From: Flavobacterium lindanitolerans
GTDB lineage: Bacteria > Bacteroidota > Bacteroidia > Flavobacteriales > Flavobacteriaceae
Length of the DNA: 64,000 bases
Direction of reading: 5' to 3'
NCBI RefSeq assembly: GCF_002846575.1
Contig: NZ_PJND01000007.1
Span: 186,001-250,000 of the forward strand
Shown here: in pieces, positions 44,781-53,931 of the stretch
Position numbering within the stretch: the stretch's first letter is position 1
How the letters are laid out: every line of letters starts with the position of its first letter
The notes under the pieces: generated by a model
What the model was told of the DNA's origin: nothing
What the model saw: only the letters and a program-made list of their open reading frames with translations
The model's database searches: none
Position numbers and translations under genes: made by a program

Positions 44781-45407
44781 TTAATTCCTAAAAATCTTGA
44801 TCAGATTGATAATGGCAACCAGCCCCGTAACCGAGCCTAAAAAGTAATTCATATTTTCCATCATCCAATTGGTCTTGTGCTCTATTTTTTTAAAAAAAAC
44901 GATGTAGATATAAAAAATTGAGAAGGAACCTACAACAACTCCAAGTACAAACATCCAAATCAGTGTAGGTGTGAATTGCAAGTACCCGTTATTCGCCAGA
45001 GTAATACTGACAAAGACATAATACGGTATTGGGAAAAAATTTAAGGCGGACAACAGCATTCCCAGGAAAAACCTTCCTGTTTTTGTTCTTATTTTGCTAT
45101 CTTCTTCTTTAAGTTTTGGCTTTTTTGCAATAAAGAAAAAATAAATAGTAAGCAATGCGAACAAAACCAGACCTATTTCCTGAAGCAGGTAAATAATATC
45201 CGGTCTGCTGTTGATGAATTTTGCAAATGCGACTGCTATATAAGTTTGAAAAAACACCACAACCGTGGCTCCTACCGCAAAATAAACTGCACGTGTACGT
45301 CCATCACGAACGCTTATTTTAGCAGCCGTCATGTTTATCAGCCCCGGAAGAGCAATTCCAACAGCGGATAGCAAAATCCCCCACAACAGCGCCATTGCAA
45401 TTGCCAT
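44781..45407 (-). CDS. LysE family transporter
   Basis: A 208-aa membrane protein with six helices. The opening GILLSAVGIALPGLINMTAAK followed by RDGRTRAVYFAVGA is the LysE/RhtB pattern, a small-solute exporter family for amino acids and related compounds. Here LPGLIN replaces the common LPGPVN, so the substrate could differ from known members. It is separated from trmB by one base and is likely in the same transcript. Confidence 0.8.
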   Translation of the reverse strand: MAIAMALLWGILLSAVGIALPGLINMTAAKISVRDGRTRAVYFAVGATVVVFFQTYIAVAFAKFINSRPDIIYLLQEIGLVLFALLTIYFFFIAKKPKLKEEDSKIRTKTGRFFLGMLLSALNFFPIPYYVFVSITLANNGYLQFTPTLIWMFVLGVVVGSFSIFYIYIVFFKKIEHKTNWMMENMNYFLGSVTGLVAIINLIKIFRN

Positions 45408-45408
45408 A

Positions 45409-46083
45409 TTATTTTATTTTAAATCTAATATAGGTAATTGCCTTATTAATTTCCAAATATTGTTTCTCATAAAATGTCTGGATGCTTGTCACCACTTCCG
45501 GACTGCCTTCGTTTTTATAGACGTTATGATTCGAATACAAAACCTCATGTCCTTCTCCATGTAATAATCCAAGCGTATAACCGTGCATGAACTCACTATC
45601 CGTTTTCAGATTTACGACTCCATCCGGCTTTAATATTTTTTTATAAAGCTGCAGGAATTGCGAATTGGTCATCCTGTGCTTTGTTCTCTTGTATTTGATT
45701 TGCGGATCCGGGAATGTAATCCAGATTTCATCTACTTCATTTTCTCCAAAAATATGGTCAATTAATTCAATCTGTGTCCTTACAAAAGCCACATTTTGCA
45801 TTCCGTCTTCCACAGCAGTCTTAGCACCTCTCCAAAAACGGGCTCCTTTGATATCGATTCCAATAAAGTTTTTATTCGGATATTTTTCGGCCAATCCAAC
45901 GGAATATTCTCCCTTTCCACAACCTAATTCCAGAACAAGCGGATTATCATTTTTAAAAAAAGAGATATTCCATTTTCCTTTCAAAGGAAATTCGCCACCC
46001 ACTACTTCTTCTCTGGTTGGCTGAAAAACATTACCAAAAGTGGCGTTCTCTTTAAATCGTTTTAGCTTATTTTTACTTCCCAC
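45409..46083 (-). CDS. trmB: tRNA (guanosine(46)-N7)-methyltransferase
   Basis: A 224-aa SAM-dependent enzyme that forms m7G46 in the tRNA variable loop. Motifs: LELGCGKGEYSVGLA (SAM loop), FIGIDIKGARFWRG, and the TrmB-specific WITFPDPQIKYKRTKHR with the catalytic Asp. The N-terminal basic stretch SKNKLKRFKEN is typical of bacterial TrmB. It heads a minus-strand unit with the LysE-type gene and the ATL gene. Confidence 0.95.
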   Translation of the reverse strand: MGSKNKLKRFKENATFGNVFQPTREEVVGGEFPLKGKWNISFFKNDNPLVLELGCGKGEYSVGLAEKYPNKNFIGIDIKGARFWRGAKTAVEDGMQNVAFVRTQIELIDHIFGENEVDEIWITFPDPQIKYKRTKHRMTNSQFLQLYKKILKPDGVVNLKTDSEFMHGYTLGLLHGEGHEVLYSNHNVYKNEGSPEVVTSIQTFYEKQYLEINKAITYIRFKIK

Positions 46084-46310
46084 GGCTTAATTTAAAATTT
46101 TGGTAAAATTAAGGAAATATATATGAACTGAATTACTTTTATCTTGCCTGAAATTTAATTCGGGATTTGAAGCTAGTATTCGGGCTTTTATTATCAATCA
46201 CAATTCGTTCTTTTTTGCCGATTAAGGAAATTGAGAAGGTAAAAAATTACCAAACAGAAGCCAGACAATATTGACCATTTTTAAACTTTTAACAGCAGGA
46301 CCGAAAAGCC

Positions 46311-47369
46311 ATGTCTTCAAAAAAAATATTAGTGGCTCCATTGAATTGGGGCCTCGGCCATGCCACAAGATGCATTCCTATTATAGAAGCTCTTGAAAAT
46401 AACGGTTATACTCCGATTATAGCTTCGGATGGAGTAGCGCTGCAAATGCTCCAAAAAGAGTTTCCGCATCTGCAAAGCCTCGAACTGCCATCTTACCACA
46501 TTGAATATGCTAAGAACGGTGCTTTTTTTAAATGGAAAATGATTAAGAATTCCCCAAAAATGATTGAGGCCATTCTCCATGAGAAAAAGACCATCCGCCA
46601 GTGGATTGATGAATATGATATTGCCGGAATCATTTCAGACAACAGGCTTGGGGTGTATTCCAAAAAAATACCTTCTGTTTTTATTACACACCAGCTTAAT
46701 GTATTGACGGGAAATACGACATGGATTTCCAGCAAGGTACATCAGCATATCATTAAAAAATTCAACCAGTGCTGGATTCCGGATGTTGAAACCAAACCCA
46801 ATCTTTCCGGAAAATTAGGACATCTTGAGAATCCGGAAGAGAATATAAAATACATTGGCCCTTTAAGCCGGCTCCACAGAAAGCCTACTGATAAGAAATA
46901 CGATCTGATGGTTATACTATCCGGACCTGAACCGCAACGCGGCATGCTGGAAGCTCAACTAACACAGGAAATGGGACAATTCAAAGGGAAAGTAGTTTTT
47001 ATTAAAGGAAAAATTGAGCCTGAGCAAAAAATTGAACAAGCAGGTAATGTGACTTATTACAACTTTATGAATACGGAAGAGTTAGAGAATACCTTCAACG
47101 AAAGTGAAATTGTACTGTGCCGTTCCGGTTATACTACAATTATGGACCTCGCACAGCTTGGCAAAAAAGCTTTTTTTATCCCAACTCCCGGACAATACGA
47201 ACAGGAATATCTAGCCAAAAAACTAAAGAAGGAAGGATTGGTTCCTTTTGCCAGACAAGAAGATTTCAAGATTGAAAATCTTCTGGAAATTGACCTGTTT
47301 AAAGGATTAAAAAATTTCGGGACTGCAATAACCTGGAATAAATTATTTTGTCTTTTCGAGGGTAAATGA
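46311..47369 (+). CDS. MurG/GT28-like glycosyltransferase family protein
   Basis: A 352-aa two-domain GT-B protein without membrane segments. The N-terminal VAPLNWGLGHATRCIPII resembles the glycine-rich loop of MurG and UDP-glycosyltransferases, and the C-terminal VLCRSGYTTIMDLAQLGK plus PTPGQYEQEYLA matches the nucleotide-sugar site of GT28-type enzymes. Acceptor and sugar are unknown; it is widespread in Bacteroidota. Its last 27 bases overlap the 3' end of the convergent kinase gene, so no terminator separates the two. Confidence 0.82.
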   Translation: MSSKKILVAPLNWGLGHATRCIPIIEALENNGYTPIIASDGVALQMLQKEFPHLQSLELPSYHIEYAKNGAFFKWKMIKNSPKMIEAILHEKKTIRQWIDEYDIAGIISDNRLGVYSKKIPSVFITHQLNVLTGNTTWISSKVHQHIIKKFNQCWIPDVETKPNLSGKLGHLENPEENIKYIGPLSRLHRKPTDKKYDLMVILSGPEPQRGMLEAQLTQEMGQFKGKVVFIKGKIEPEQKIEQAGNVTYYNFMNTEELENTFNESEIVLCRSGYTTIMDLAQLGKKAFFIPTPGQYEQEYLAKKLKKEGLVPFARQEDFKIENLLEIDLFKGLKNFGTAITWNKLFCLFEGK

Positions 47370-48386
47370 GAATTCTGAACCTTTGCCTACCTGGCTCTCG
47401 ACATAGATTTTTTCGTCGTGGGCCTCAATAATATGCTTTACGATAGAAAGCCCCAAACCTGATCCACCTTCGCTTCTCGCACCACTTTTGTCAATTCTGT
47501 AAAAACGCTCAAAAAGTCTTGGGATGTGCTGTTTTTCAATACCGTCGCCATTATCCATAATACGCACAATGACTTTATTGTTGACAAGGTCTTCCACACT
47601 GACTTCTGTAGTACCGTCTTCCTTACCGTATTTTATGGAATTGACGACAAGGTTGGTAACTACCTGTTGTATTTTTTCCTTGTCGCCATATACATAAATA
47701 GGTTTCACATATTTCAAATCGAACATAAGTAATATGTTTTTCTCCGATGCTTTCATTTCCAGCAAATCGAAAACATTCTGGATGACTTCCAAAATATCAA
47801 ATCGCGTGTTCACTAAATTCAATTCACCGGCTTCCAGTTTCGTAATCATATCCAAATCCTGCACGATGTAGATTAGTCTTTCGACTCCTTTCTCGGCACG
47901 CTGAAGGTATTTTTTACGAATGGTTTTGTCTTTCATTCCGCCATCCAAAAGCGTCGAAAGATATCCCTGAACGGTAAACAAAGGCGTTTTTAATTCATGT
48001 GAAACATTCCCGATAAATTCTCTTCGGTATTCTTCACGGACTTTCAGGGTTTCGATTTCGAGTTTTTTGTCGGTGGCAAATTTTTTCACCTGTTTGGTCA
48101 GCGTAGCCATATCGGTAGTTATTGGCTGTGACCTGAAATTAGTAGATTCAAGAAGCGAAACATCATCATAGATTTTTTTCACTCTTCTGTAAATAAATCT
48201 TTCTACGCGGTATTGTAAAACGAAGAAAGAAAAAATGGCAATGCCCAAGGCAAAAATGAGACAGAATTTCCAAGAGAAAGTAAAAAACACGCTGGTCAGT
48301 ATTCCCACCATTCCGGTTGCGAAAAAAGTAATATACAGCGATGATTTTACCGCAAAACGGTATGTTCTCTTGAAACTTACGGACAT
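47343..48386 (-). CDS. PhoR-like sensor histidine kinase
   Basis: A 347-aa kinase with two N-terminal helices (about 15-60) and no evident periplasmic domain, followed by the H box FIGNVSHELKTPLFTVQGYL (the PhoR-type phrase) and HATPase motifs NLVVNSIKYG, DNGDGI, GGSGLGLSIVKHI. Its start overlaps the stop of the response regulator by one base, so the pair is coupled. By sequence type and by the TonB receptor next door, phosphate limitation is a plausible signal, but this is inference. Confidence 0.9.
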   Translation of the reverse strand: MSVSFKRTYRFAVKSSLYITFFATGMVGILTSVFFTFSWKFCLIFALGIAIFSFFVLQYRVERFIYRRVKKIYDDVSLLESTNFRSQPITTDMATLTKQVKKFATDKKLEIETLKVREEYRREFIGNVSHELKTPLFTVQGYLSTLLDGGMKDKTIRKKYLQRAEKGVERLIYIVQDLDMITKLEAGELNLVNTRFDILEVIQNVFDLLEMKASEKNILLMFDLKYVKPIYVYGDKEKIQQVVTNLVVNSIKYGKEDGTTEVSVEDLVNNKVIVRIMDNGDGIEKQHIPRLFERFYRIDKSGARSEGGSGLGLSIVKHIIEAHDEKIYVESQVGKGSEFSFTLEKTK

Positions 48387-49069
48387 TAAACTTCTAATTT
48401 ATAGCCAACTCCTTTAATGGTTTTGAACAGTTCTTCTCCGATTTTCTCTCTTAACTTACGGATATGGACATCAATTGTTCTTCCGCCAACGATAACTTCG
48501 TTGCCCCAAACCTTGTCCAGAATTTCCTCTCTCTTGAATACTTTTCCCGGTTTTGACGCTAACAAATAGAAAAGTTCAAATTCTTTTCTTGGCAATATGA
48601 TTTCTTTTCCGTCCTGGATAATCTTATATTCTTCTCTGTTGATTTCGATACCGCCTACATTTAAGGTTTCCGAATTCTGCTCTTCCTCTTTTAGCCTTCT
48701 TAACAATGATTTTACTTTGCTCACCAGTAATTTTGGCTTGATAGGTTTTGCAATATAGTCATCTGCTCCGGCATCTAACCCGGCAACCTGTGAATAGTCT
48801 TCACTTCTTGCTGTCAGGAAAGTAATGATTACGTTGCTCAGTTCAGGCAGCTTTCTGATATTTTCACAGGCTTCCATTCCATCCATCTCCGGCATCATCA
48901 CATCCATAATAATCAGGTGCGGCAACTCCTTTTTGGCTTTCAGTATAGCCTCTTTCCCGTTGCTGGCCGTTACAATCTGATAGCCTTCCTGTGAAAGATT
49001 ATACCCTACAATTTCCAGGATATCCTGCTCATCATCAACCAATAAAATCTTAATGTCTTTCTTTTTCAT
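48386..49069 (-). CDS. PhoB/OmpR-like response regulator
   Basis: A 227-aa regulator. Receiver: DDEQD, phospho-acceptor Asp in LIIMDVMMPEMDG, switch Lys in DDYIAKPIKPK. A winged-helix domain (about 130-225) has LPRKEFELFYLLASKPGKVFKREEIL and VGGRTIDVHIRKLREKIG, the OmpR/PhoB recognition-helix region. Ends GVGYKLEV as usual. It diverges from the TonB-dependent receptor gene with 183 bases between. Confidence 0.92.
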   Translation of the reverse strand: MKKKDIKILLVDDEQDILEIVGYNLSQEGYQIVTASNGKEAILKAKKELPHLIIMDVMMPEMDGMEACENIRKLPELSNVIITFLTARSEDYSQVAGLDAGADDYIAKPIKPKLLVSKVKSLLRRLKEEEQNSETLNVGGIEINREEYKIIQDGKEIILPRKEFELFYLLASKPGKVFKREEILDKVWGNEVIVGGRTIDVHIRKLREKIGEELFKTIKGVGYKLEV

Positions 49070-49252
49070 CTTTAGGAAAAAATTTGCGTTTAGCGGTTGT
49101 AAATGTAAATATAAAACAAAAGGATTATATGTGTTAACTGTAATTTAATATCGTAACAATTTAGTAAAGTTCCTGAAACTTAAAAGTAACAGGTTGCTAA
49201 CATCAGCTTTACAAAACGACCGTTCCTTTGCGCAAATTTAAACAACACACAA

Positions 49253-51985
49253 ATGAAAATTAAACTATTATTCATTACTTTATTGCTTAGCACTCTTGGT
49301 TTTGCACAAAGCAAAAGTACGATTTCAGGAGTAATTACTGATAAGGATTTGAATAACGAAACGTTGCCATTTGCAACAGTCACAGTTAAAGGAACGACCA
49401 CAGCAGCCCAAACAGATATGGATGGGAAATATACTTTAACTGTAAAGCCGGGAACTCATGTGCTGGTTTTTGCCTTTTTGGGTTATGAGTCACAAGAAGA
49501 AACCGTAACGATCAAGGCCGGAGAAACAAAAACAATAAACAAAGCATTAAGTTCCGGAAGCGTTACTCTGGAAGACGTAGTGATTGAATCCGTACAGAGC
49601 AGACAAAAAGAAACCGCTCTTTTAATGGAACAGCAAAAAGCAGTTGAAATCAAGCAAAACATTGGCGCACAGGAACTTTCAAGAAAAGGAGTAAGTGATG
49701 CGGCCGGTGCAGTTACTAAAGTTACCGGAATTTCAAAACAAGAAGGTACAGGTAATATTTTTGTCAGAGGTTTAGGTGACCGTTACAATTCTACATCAAT
49801 GAATGGTTTGCCTATTCCATCAAATGATCCGGAAAAAAAGAACATCGCTTTGAATCTTTTTTCTACTGATATTGTAGAATATATTTCAATTGACAAAGTA
49901 TACAATCCTAGAATTTTTGGAGATTTTGCAGGTGGTAACGTAGATATTATTTCTAAAGATTTCAAAGGTAATGGTCTTTTTGAAATAGAATTAGGTTCTG
50001 TTGTAAACACCAATGCCATCAAACAGGATAATTTCATATTACAGCAGGGACCAAATAAGCTCGGATATTCGAATGCTGACCTTCCAAACAACCCATTGGG
50101 CTCATACAGTTTTAAAAACAGCCTGATTCCTGAAAAAGAAGCACCCTATGGAGGAAATGCCAACTTCAAGGCCGGTAAATCATTCGACATTGGAAACGAA
50201 GGCCGTCTAAGTCTGTTTGCAACTGCCGGATTTGCTAATGGTTTTAGTTATAGAGAAGGAATTAACCAAAGTGTGAGTGCCCAAGGAGCAAAGCTAAAAT
50301 CTTTCGACCAGAAAACCTATTCATACAACACCAATACAACAGGAATGTTTAATGCGGCTTACCGTATAAATCCTGACCACAAAATCAATTATAACTTCCT
50401 GTTTGTTAACTCTTCTTCACAAGTAAATGATGAATACAGAGGTTTTATTCGTGACCTTGCAGAAGACGACAATGGTTTTATCCGCAGAGGAACCTATACT
50501 CAGAACAAATTGATGATTAATCAATTATTGGGAACCCATAAAATCACTGACAATATTGACTTAAACTGGGGAACTTCATTCAACAGAATTAAGAGTGAAA
50601 TGCCAGACAGAACGCAAAACACTTTAAAGTATATTAATGATTTCAACGGTTATGTATTAGGCGTAAACACAACAACAGACAACCACAGATATTTCCAAAA
50701 CCTGACAGAAGATGAATTGGCAGCCAATGTTTCTGCTGATTATAAATTTGGAAAAACAGAAGATGGAAGCCAAAAAGGTAAATTGACTGTAGGGTATAGC
50801 GGAAGATTCAAAAAGAGAGACTTTGACGCGATACAGTTTAACTTCAGAATAGCAACAGACCAAATGAATACTGTTGTAGATCCTTACAATCTTGATGCTT
50901 TCTTTAATCAGACAGCCTACAACAATGGTGCTTTTCAAATTGAGGCGTTCAGCGGACTAACACCACAAATCTACACAGGTGACCAAAAAATCCATGCCGG
51001 TTATTTCAACTTAGAATATAAGCTTTCAGAAAAACTGACATCCTTAATTGGAGTGAGAGCTGAAAAAGTATATCAAAAAGTTTTCTGGAGAACTCAGTTG
51101 GACAATTCCGGAAGAAGCAACACTTTTGACAAAAACGAAATCTTGCCAAGCATCGTATTGAAATATGAGCTAAATGACAAGCAAAACCTGCGTTTTGGAG
51201 CAAGCAAGACTTACACATTGCCTCAATTTAAGGAAAGAGCTCTTTTTGTTTATGAAGATGTAACAGAAATTAAAGTAGGTAACCCGGACCTTTATCCTTC
51301 TCAAAACTATAATGTGGATTTAAAATGGGAATTTTTCCCAAAAAATGAAGAAATCATTTCTGTAGGTGCTTTTGGTAAATACATTCTTGACCCAATCAAC
51401 GAAATCACCCTGGCTTCTTCAACTAACGATATTTCTTTCCTTAACACAGGAGACACCGGATATGTGGTTGGAGCAGAATTTGAAATCAGAAAGAATGTTT
51501 TTGAAGTTGATTCGGCAAACAGAAGCAAACTTTCTGCCGGCTTTAATGCTTCTTATATGAAAACAAGCCAGGATCTTGATTCAGAAAAAGTAAGAAAAGA
51601 AACAAGCTATAACATCAACCTTACAAGCTCTAAAGACAGCTTCACTGGTGCTGCAGATTTATTGATGAACGCAGATCTTACCTATATCAAAGAATGGGAC
51701 AAGAGTGATTCCAGTATTATGGCAACATTAGCATATGCCTATTCTTCTGACCGTCTTTATGCCTTGGGAGTAGAAACTAAAGGAAATCTGGTTGACAAAG
51801 CAATTGGTTCTCTTGATTTTATATTAAAAACCAAACTGAACAAAAATCTAGGAATCAACTTTACGGCCAGAAACATCTTAGACCCAAAAGTTAAAAGAGT
51901 TCAGGAAAACAGAACAGAAGACATTACGGTTCTTTCCTATAAAAAAGGTGTTGGTTTAAACCTTGGGTTGACCTATCAGTTCTAA
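49253..51985 (+). CDS. TonB-dependent outer-membrane receptor
   Basis: A 910-aa receptor. Signal peptide 1-19 (ending GFAQ); a carboxypeptidase-regulatory-like domain about 24-105 (GVITDKDLNNETLPFATVTVKG, then DGKYTLTVKPG); plug domain about 130-240 with VRGLGDRYNSTSMNGLPIPS; and a beta-barrel to the end, closing with an aromatic residue (LTYQF). No SusD-like gene follows, so this is not a glycan SusCD pair. With a beta-helix lipoprotein downstream and a PhoBR-like pair upstream, a role in phosphate-linked uptake is possible but not shown. Confidence 0.9.
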   Translation: MKIKLLFITLLLSTLGFAQSKSTISGVITDKDLNNETLPFATVTVKGTTTAAQTDMDGKYTLTVKPGTHVLVFAFLGYESQEETVTIKAGETKTINKALSSGSVTLEDVVIESVQSRQKETALLMEQQKAVEIKQNIGAQELSRKGVSDAAGAVTKVTGISKQEGTGNIFVRGLGDRYNSTSMNGLPIPSNDPEKKNIALNLFSTDIVEYISIDKVYNPRIFGDFAGGNVDIISKDFKGNGLFEIELGSVVNTNAIKQDNFILQQGPNKLGYSNADLPNNPLGSYSFKNSLIPEKEAPYGGNANFKAGKSFDIGNEGRLSLFATAGFANGFSYREGINQSVSAQGAKLKSFDQKTYSYNTNTTGMFNAAYRINPDHKINYNFLFVNSSSQVNDEYRGFIRDLAEDDNGFIRRGTYTQNKLMINQLLGTHKITDNIDLNWGTSFNRIKSEMPDRTQNTLKYINDFNGYVLGVNTTTDNHRYFQNLTEDELAANVSADYKFGKTEDGSQKGKLTVGYSGRFKKRDFDAIQFNFRIATDQMNTVVDPYNLDAFFNQTAYNNGAFQIEAFSGLTPQIYTGDQKIHAGYFNLEYKLSEKLTSLIGVRAEKVYQKVFWRTQLDNSGRSNTFDKNEILPSIVLKYELNDKQNLRFGASKTYTLPQFKERALFVYEDVTEIKVGNPDLYPSQNYNVDLKWEFFPKNEEIISVGAFGKYILDPINEITLASSTNDISFLNTGDTGYVVGAEFEIRKNVFEVDSANRSKLSAGFNASYMKTSQDLDSEKVRKETSYNINLTSSKDSFTGAADLLMNADLTYIKEWDKSDSSIMATLAYAYSSDRLYALGVETKGNLVDKAIGSLDFILKTKLNKNLGINFTARNILDPKVKRVQENRTEDITVLSYKKGVGLNLGLTYQF

Positions 51986-52006
51986 AAAAACAATATTTAA
52001 GAATCT

Positions 52007-52034
52007 AAAAATGGCCGCGTTAGCAGCCATTTTT
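52007..52034 (+). terminator. terminator of the TonB receptor gene
   Basis: Stem AAAAATGGC / GCCATTTTT around an 10-base centre, 21 bases after the receptor stop, ending in a T run. Confidence 0.75.
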
Positions 52035-52198
52035 CTTTGTTTGCAGCCACTGTTTTTCAGTTAACATTTGCTTTGAGTTGATAACGTTTTATTTACAAAT
52101 AATAAAAACTAATATAACGATATCATCACATTCTTTTAACCGCAAACTAAAGCCTAATCTCCACTTTTGCATTAGAAAATTAATAAAAAACAACACAA

Positions 52199-53374
52199 AT
52201 GAAAAAATCTCTTTTTAAAGCTTTCAGCATGGCACTTCTTGCATCTGCAGCTGTATTAACATCATGTTCAAGTGATGATGGAAACAACAACGGACCTTCT
52301 TCAACTTTCGTTCTTGATGCTAACAATTTCAAAGGAACAATTAATGATGGAGAAGTAGTACTAAAAACAGGAGTTACTTATAAATTGAGCGGTAAATTAG
52401 TTGTTGCAAACGGAGCTAAATTAACAATCGAGCCTGGAGCTATTATTGAAGCTACAGCAAGACCTGACAACTCAACAGAAGACATCAGATATATTGCTGT
52501 TGCACAAGGAGGCCAGATTTTCGTAAACGGTACTGCTACTAATCCTGTAGTGATGACAAGTTCTGTAAAATCTCCAGGAAAATGGGGAGGTTTGGTAATC
52601 TGTGGTAAAGCTCCAATCAACAAAGGTGCTACAGCATCTGCAGAGGTTTCAGATTTGACATACGGTGGTACATTGGCTAACGACAATTCAGGATCAATCA
52701 GATACTTAAGAATTGAGTATTCAGGATATGCTTATAACAGTGAAAAAGAATTCAATGGACTTTCATTATTTGGTGTTGGTAGTGGAACAACTATCGAGTA
52801 TGTACAAGTACACGAAGGTTCTGACGACGGTATTGAGTTTTTCGGAGGTACAGTAAACACTAAGTATTTGATTTCTACTTCAAATGAAGACGATTCTTTC
52901 GACTGGACTGAAGGTTGGAACGGAACTAACGAAAACTGGTATGGAAAATTAGGTCTTGGAAGAGGAAACAGAGGTATCGAAGCTGATAACAACTCTAACA
53001 ATCACCTTGCAACTCCAATTGCTAATCCAAACATCAAAAACCTTACACTTATTGGACTTGGTGCTCAAGGAAGCGAATCTCAGGCATTGAAATTAAGAGT
53101 AGGTACTAAAGGTAAATTTGACAACCTGGTATTGAGCAACTTCGTTACAGGGTTTGACGTTCAACACAACGAAAGCGTTGGATATGTAGCTGACGGTACA
53201 TTAAAAGCTACTAACGTTAGATTTGATAACATTACTACAAAATCTACAGGTAAAAATACAGCCGGCGAAACAGTAAACGTAGCTGCAATCTATACAGAAT
53301 CTACTACTGCTACAGGTGCCGGAAACGGAACTGCGACTCCATCATGGGCTCAAGGTTGGACTGTTGGTCTATAA
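52199..53374 (+). CDS. surface lipoprotein, right-handed beta-helix type
   Basis: A 391-aa lipoprotein. The signal ends LTSCSSDDG with lipid Cys; Ser-Ser-Asp-Asp afterwards fits the Flavobacterium surface-export signal. The mature protein has stacked short strands with many Gly/Asn turns (AKLTIEPGAIIEA, GSIRYLRIEYSG, TIEYVQVHEGSDDGIEFFGG), as in beta-helix proteins. Homologues next to TonB receptors are often mislabelled as multidrug transporters, but there is no transporter feature here. It probably cooperates with the receptor encoded upstream at the outer surface. Confidence 0.7.
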   Translation: MKKSLFKAFSMALLASAAVLTSCSSDDGNNNGPSSTFVLDANNFKGTINDGEVVLKTGVTYKLSGKLVVANGAKLTIEPGAIIEATARPDNSTEDIRYIAVAQGGQIFVNGTATNPVVMTSSVKSPGKWGGLVICGKAPINKGATASAEVSDLTYGGTLANDNSGSIRYLRIEYSGYAYNSEKEFNGLSLFGVGSGTTIEYVQVHEGSDDGIEFFGGTVNTKYLISTSNEDDSFDWTEGWNGTNENWYGKLGLGRGNRGIEADNNSNNHLATPIANPNIKNLTLIGLGAQGSESQALKLRVGTKGKFDNLVLSNFVTGFDVQHNESVGYVADGTLKATNVRFDNITTKSTGKNTAGETVNVAAIYTESTTATGAGNGTATPSWAQGWTVGL

Positions 53375-53393
53375 TAACCTAAATTAATATGAC

Positions 53394-53422
53394 AAAATGC
53401 CTTTCGAAATGAAAGGCATTTT
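53394..53422 (+). terminator. terminator of the beta-helix lipoprotein gene
   Basis: Stem AAAATGCCTTTC / GAAAGGCATTTT with a 5-base loop and a T run. It overlaps the possible ATG at 53397 of the next frame, which shows that the true start of that gene is downstream. Confidence 0.85.
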
Positions 53423-53477
53423 TTTTGGTATAATAATTGAAATATGTTTTATATATTTACAATACCAAATCCACGCT

Positions 53478-53819
53478 ATGGCTAAAAAATACTTTTACAT
53501 TATATTCTTCTTCCTGTTCCTTTTCTCTGCAAGAGTTTTGGCTCAAGAGTCAAGGCCGGCGGCTAACGGAAAAACACAGGAAACTACCATCGAAGGTTTG
53601 AGTTTCTATCCAAATCCCGTTAGTAATGGTAAGATTTATATTACATCAAAATCGACTTTAGACAAAGAAATTGCCATTTATGACGTGCTTGGCAAAAAGG
53701 TTTTACAGTCTGTCGTGACTTCAAAAGAACTTAATGTTTCTTCACTTTCGCCGGGCGTTTATATTATAAAAATTAAGGAAGGCGAAGCAACTGCTACTAG
53801 AAAGCTAATAGTCAAATAG
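53478..53819 (+). CDS. minimal T9SS protein: signal peptide plus sorting domain only
   Basis: From ATG 53478 the protein is 113 aa: a signal peptide (residues 1-23, ending RVLAQ), a linker of about 17 residues, and a complete type A T9SS domain (LSFYPNPVSNGKIYI, AIYDVLGKKVLQ, PGVYIIKI, ending ATRKLIVK). No cargo domain is left. A longer frame from 53397 runs through the preceding terminator and is rejected. The sorting domain is the same type as those of the next two genes. Function unknown; it might be a stand-alone surface anchor or a decoy for the secretion machine. Confidence 0.75.
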   Translation: MAKKYFYIIFFFLFLFSARVLAQESRPAANGKTQETTIEGLSFYPNPVSNGKIYITSKSTLDKEIAIYDVLGKKVLQSVVTSKELNVSSLSPGVYIIKIKEGEATATRKLIVK

Positions 53820-53870
53820 TTGTAATTAAATCATCTAAATACATTTAACTATAAATTTACACAGATATTT

Positions 53871-53899
53871 TTGTCTCTGACAAATTGTTTCTATCTTTG
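53871..53899 (+). promoter_or_regulatory. Bacteroidota-type promoter of the lamin-tail T9SS gene
   Basis: -33 TTG at 53871-53873 and -7 TATCTTTG at 53892-53899 with 18 bases between: an excellent match to the phylum consensus, 32 bases before the ATG. Confidence 0.75.
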
Positions 53900-53931
53900 C
53901 AGTACATTTTTATAACAAAAAACAAGTTAAC

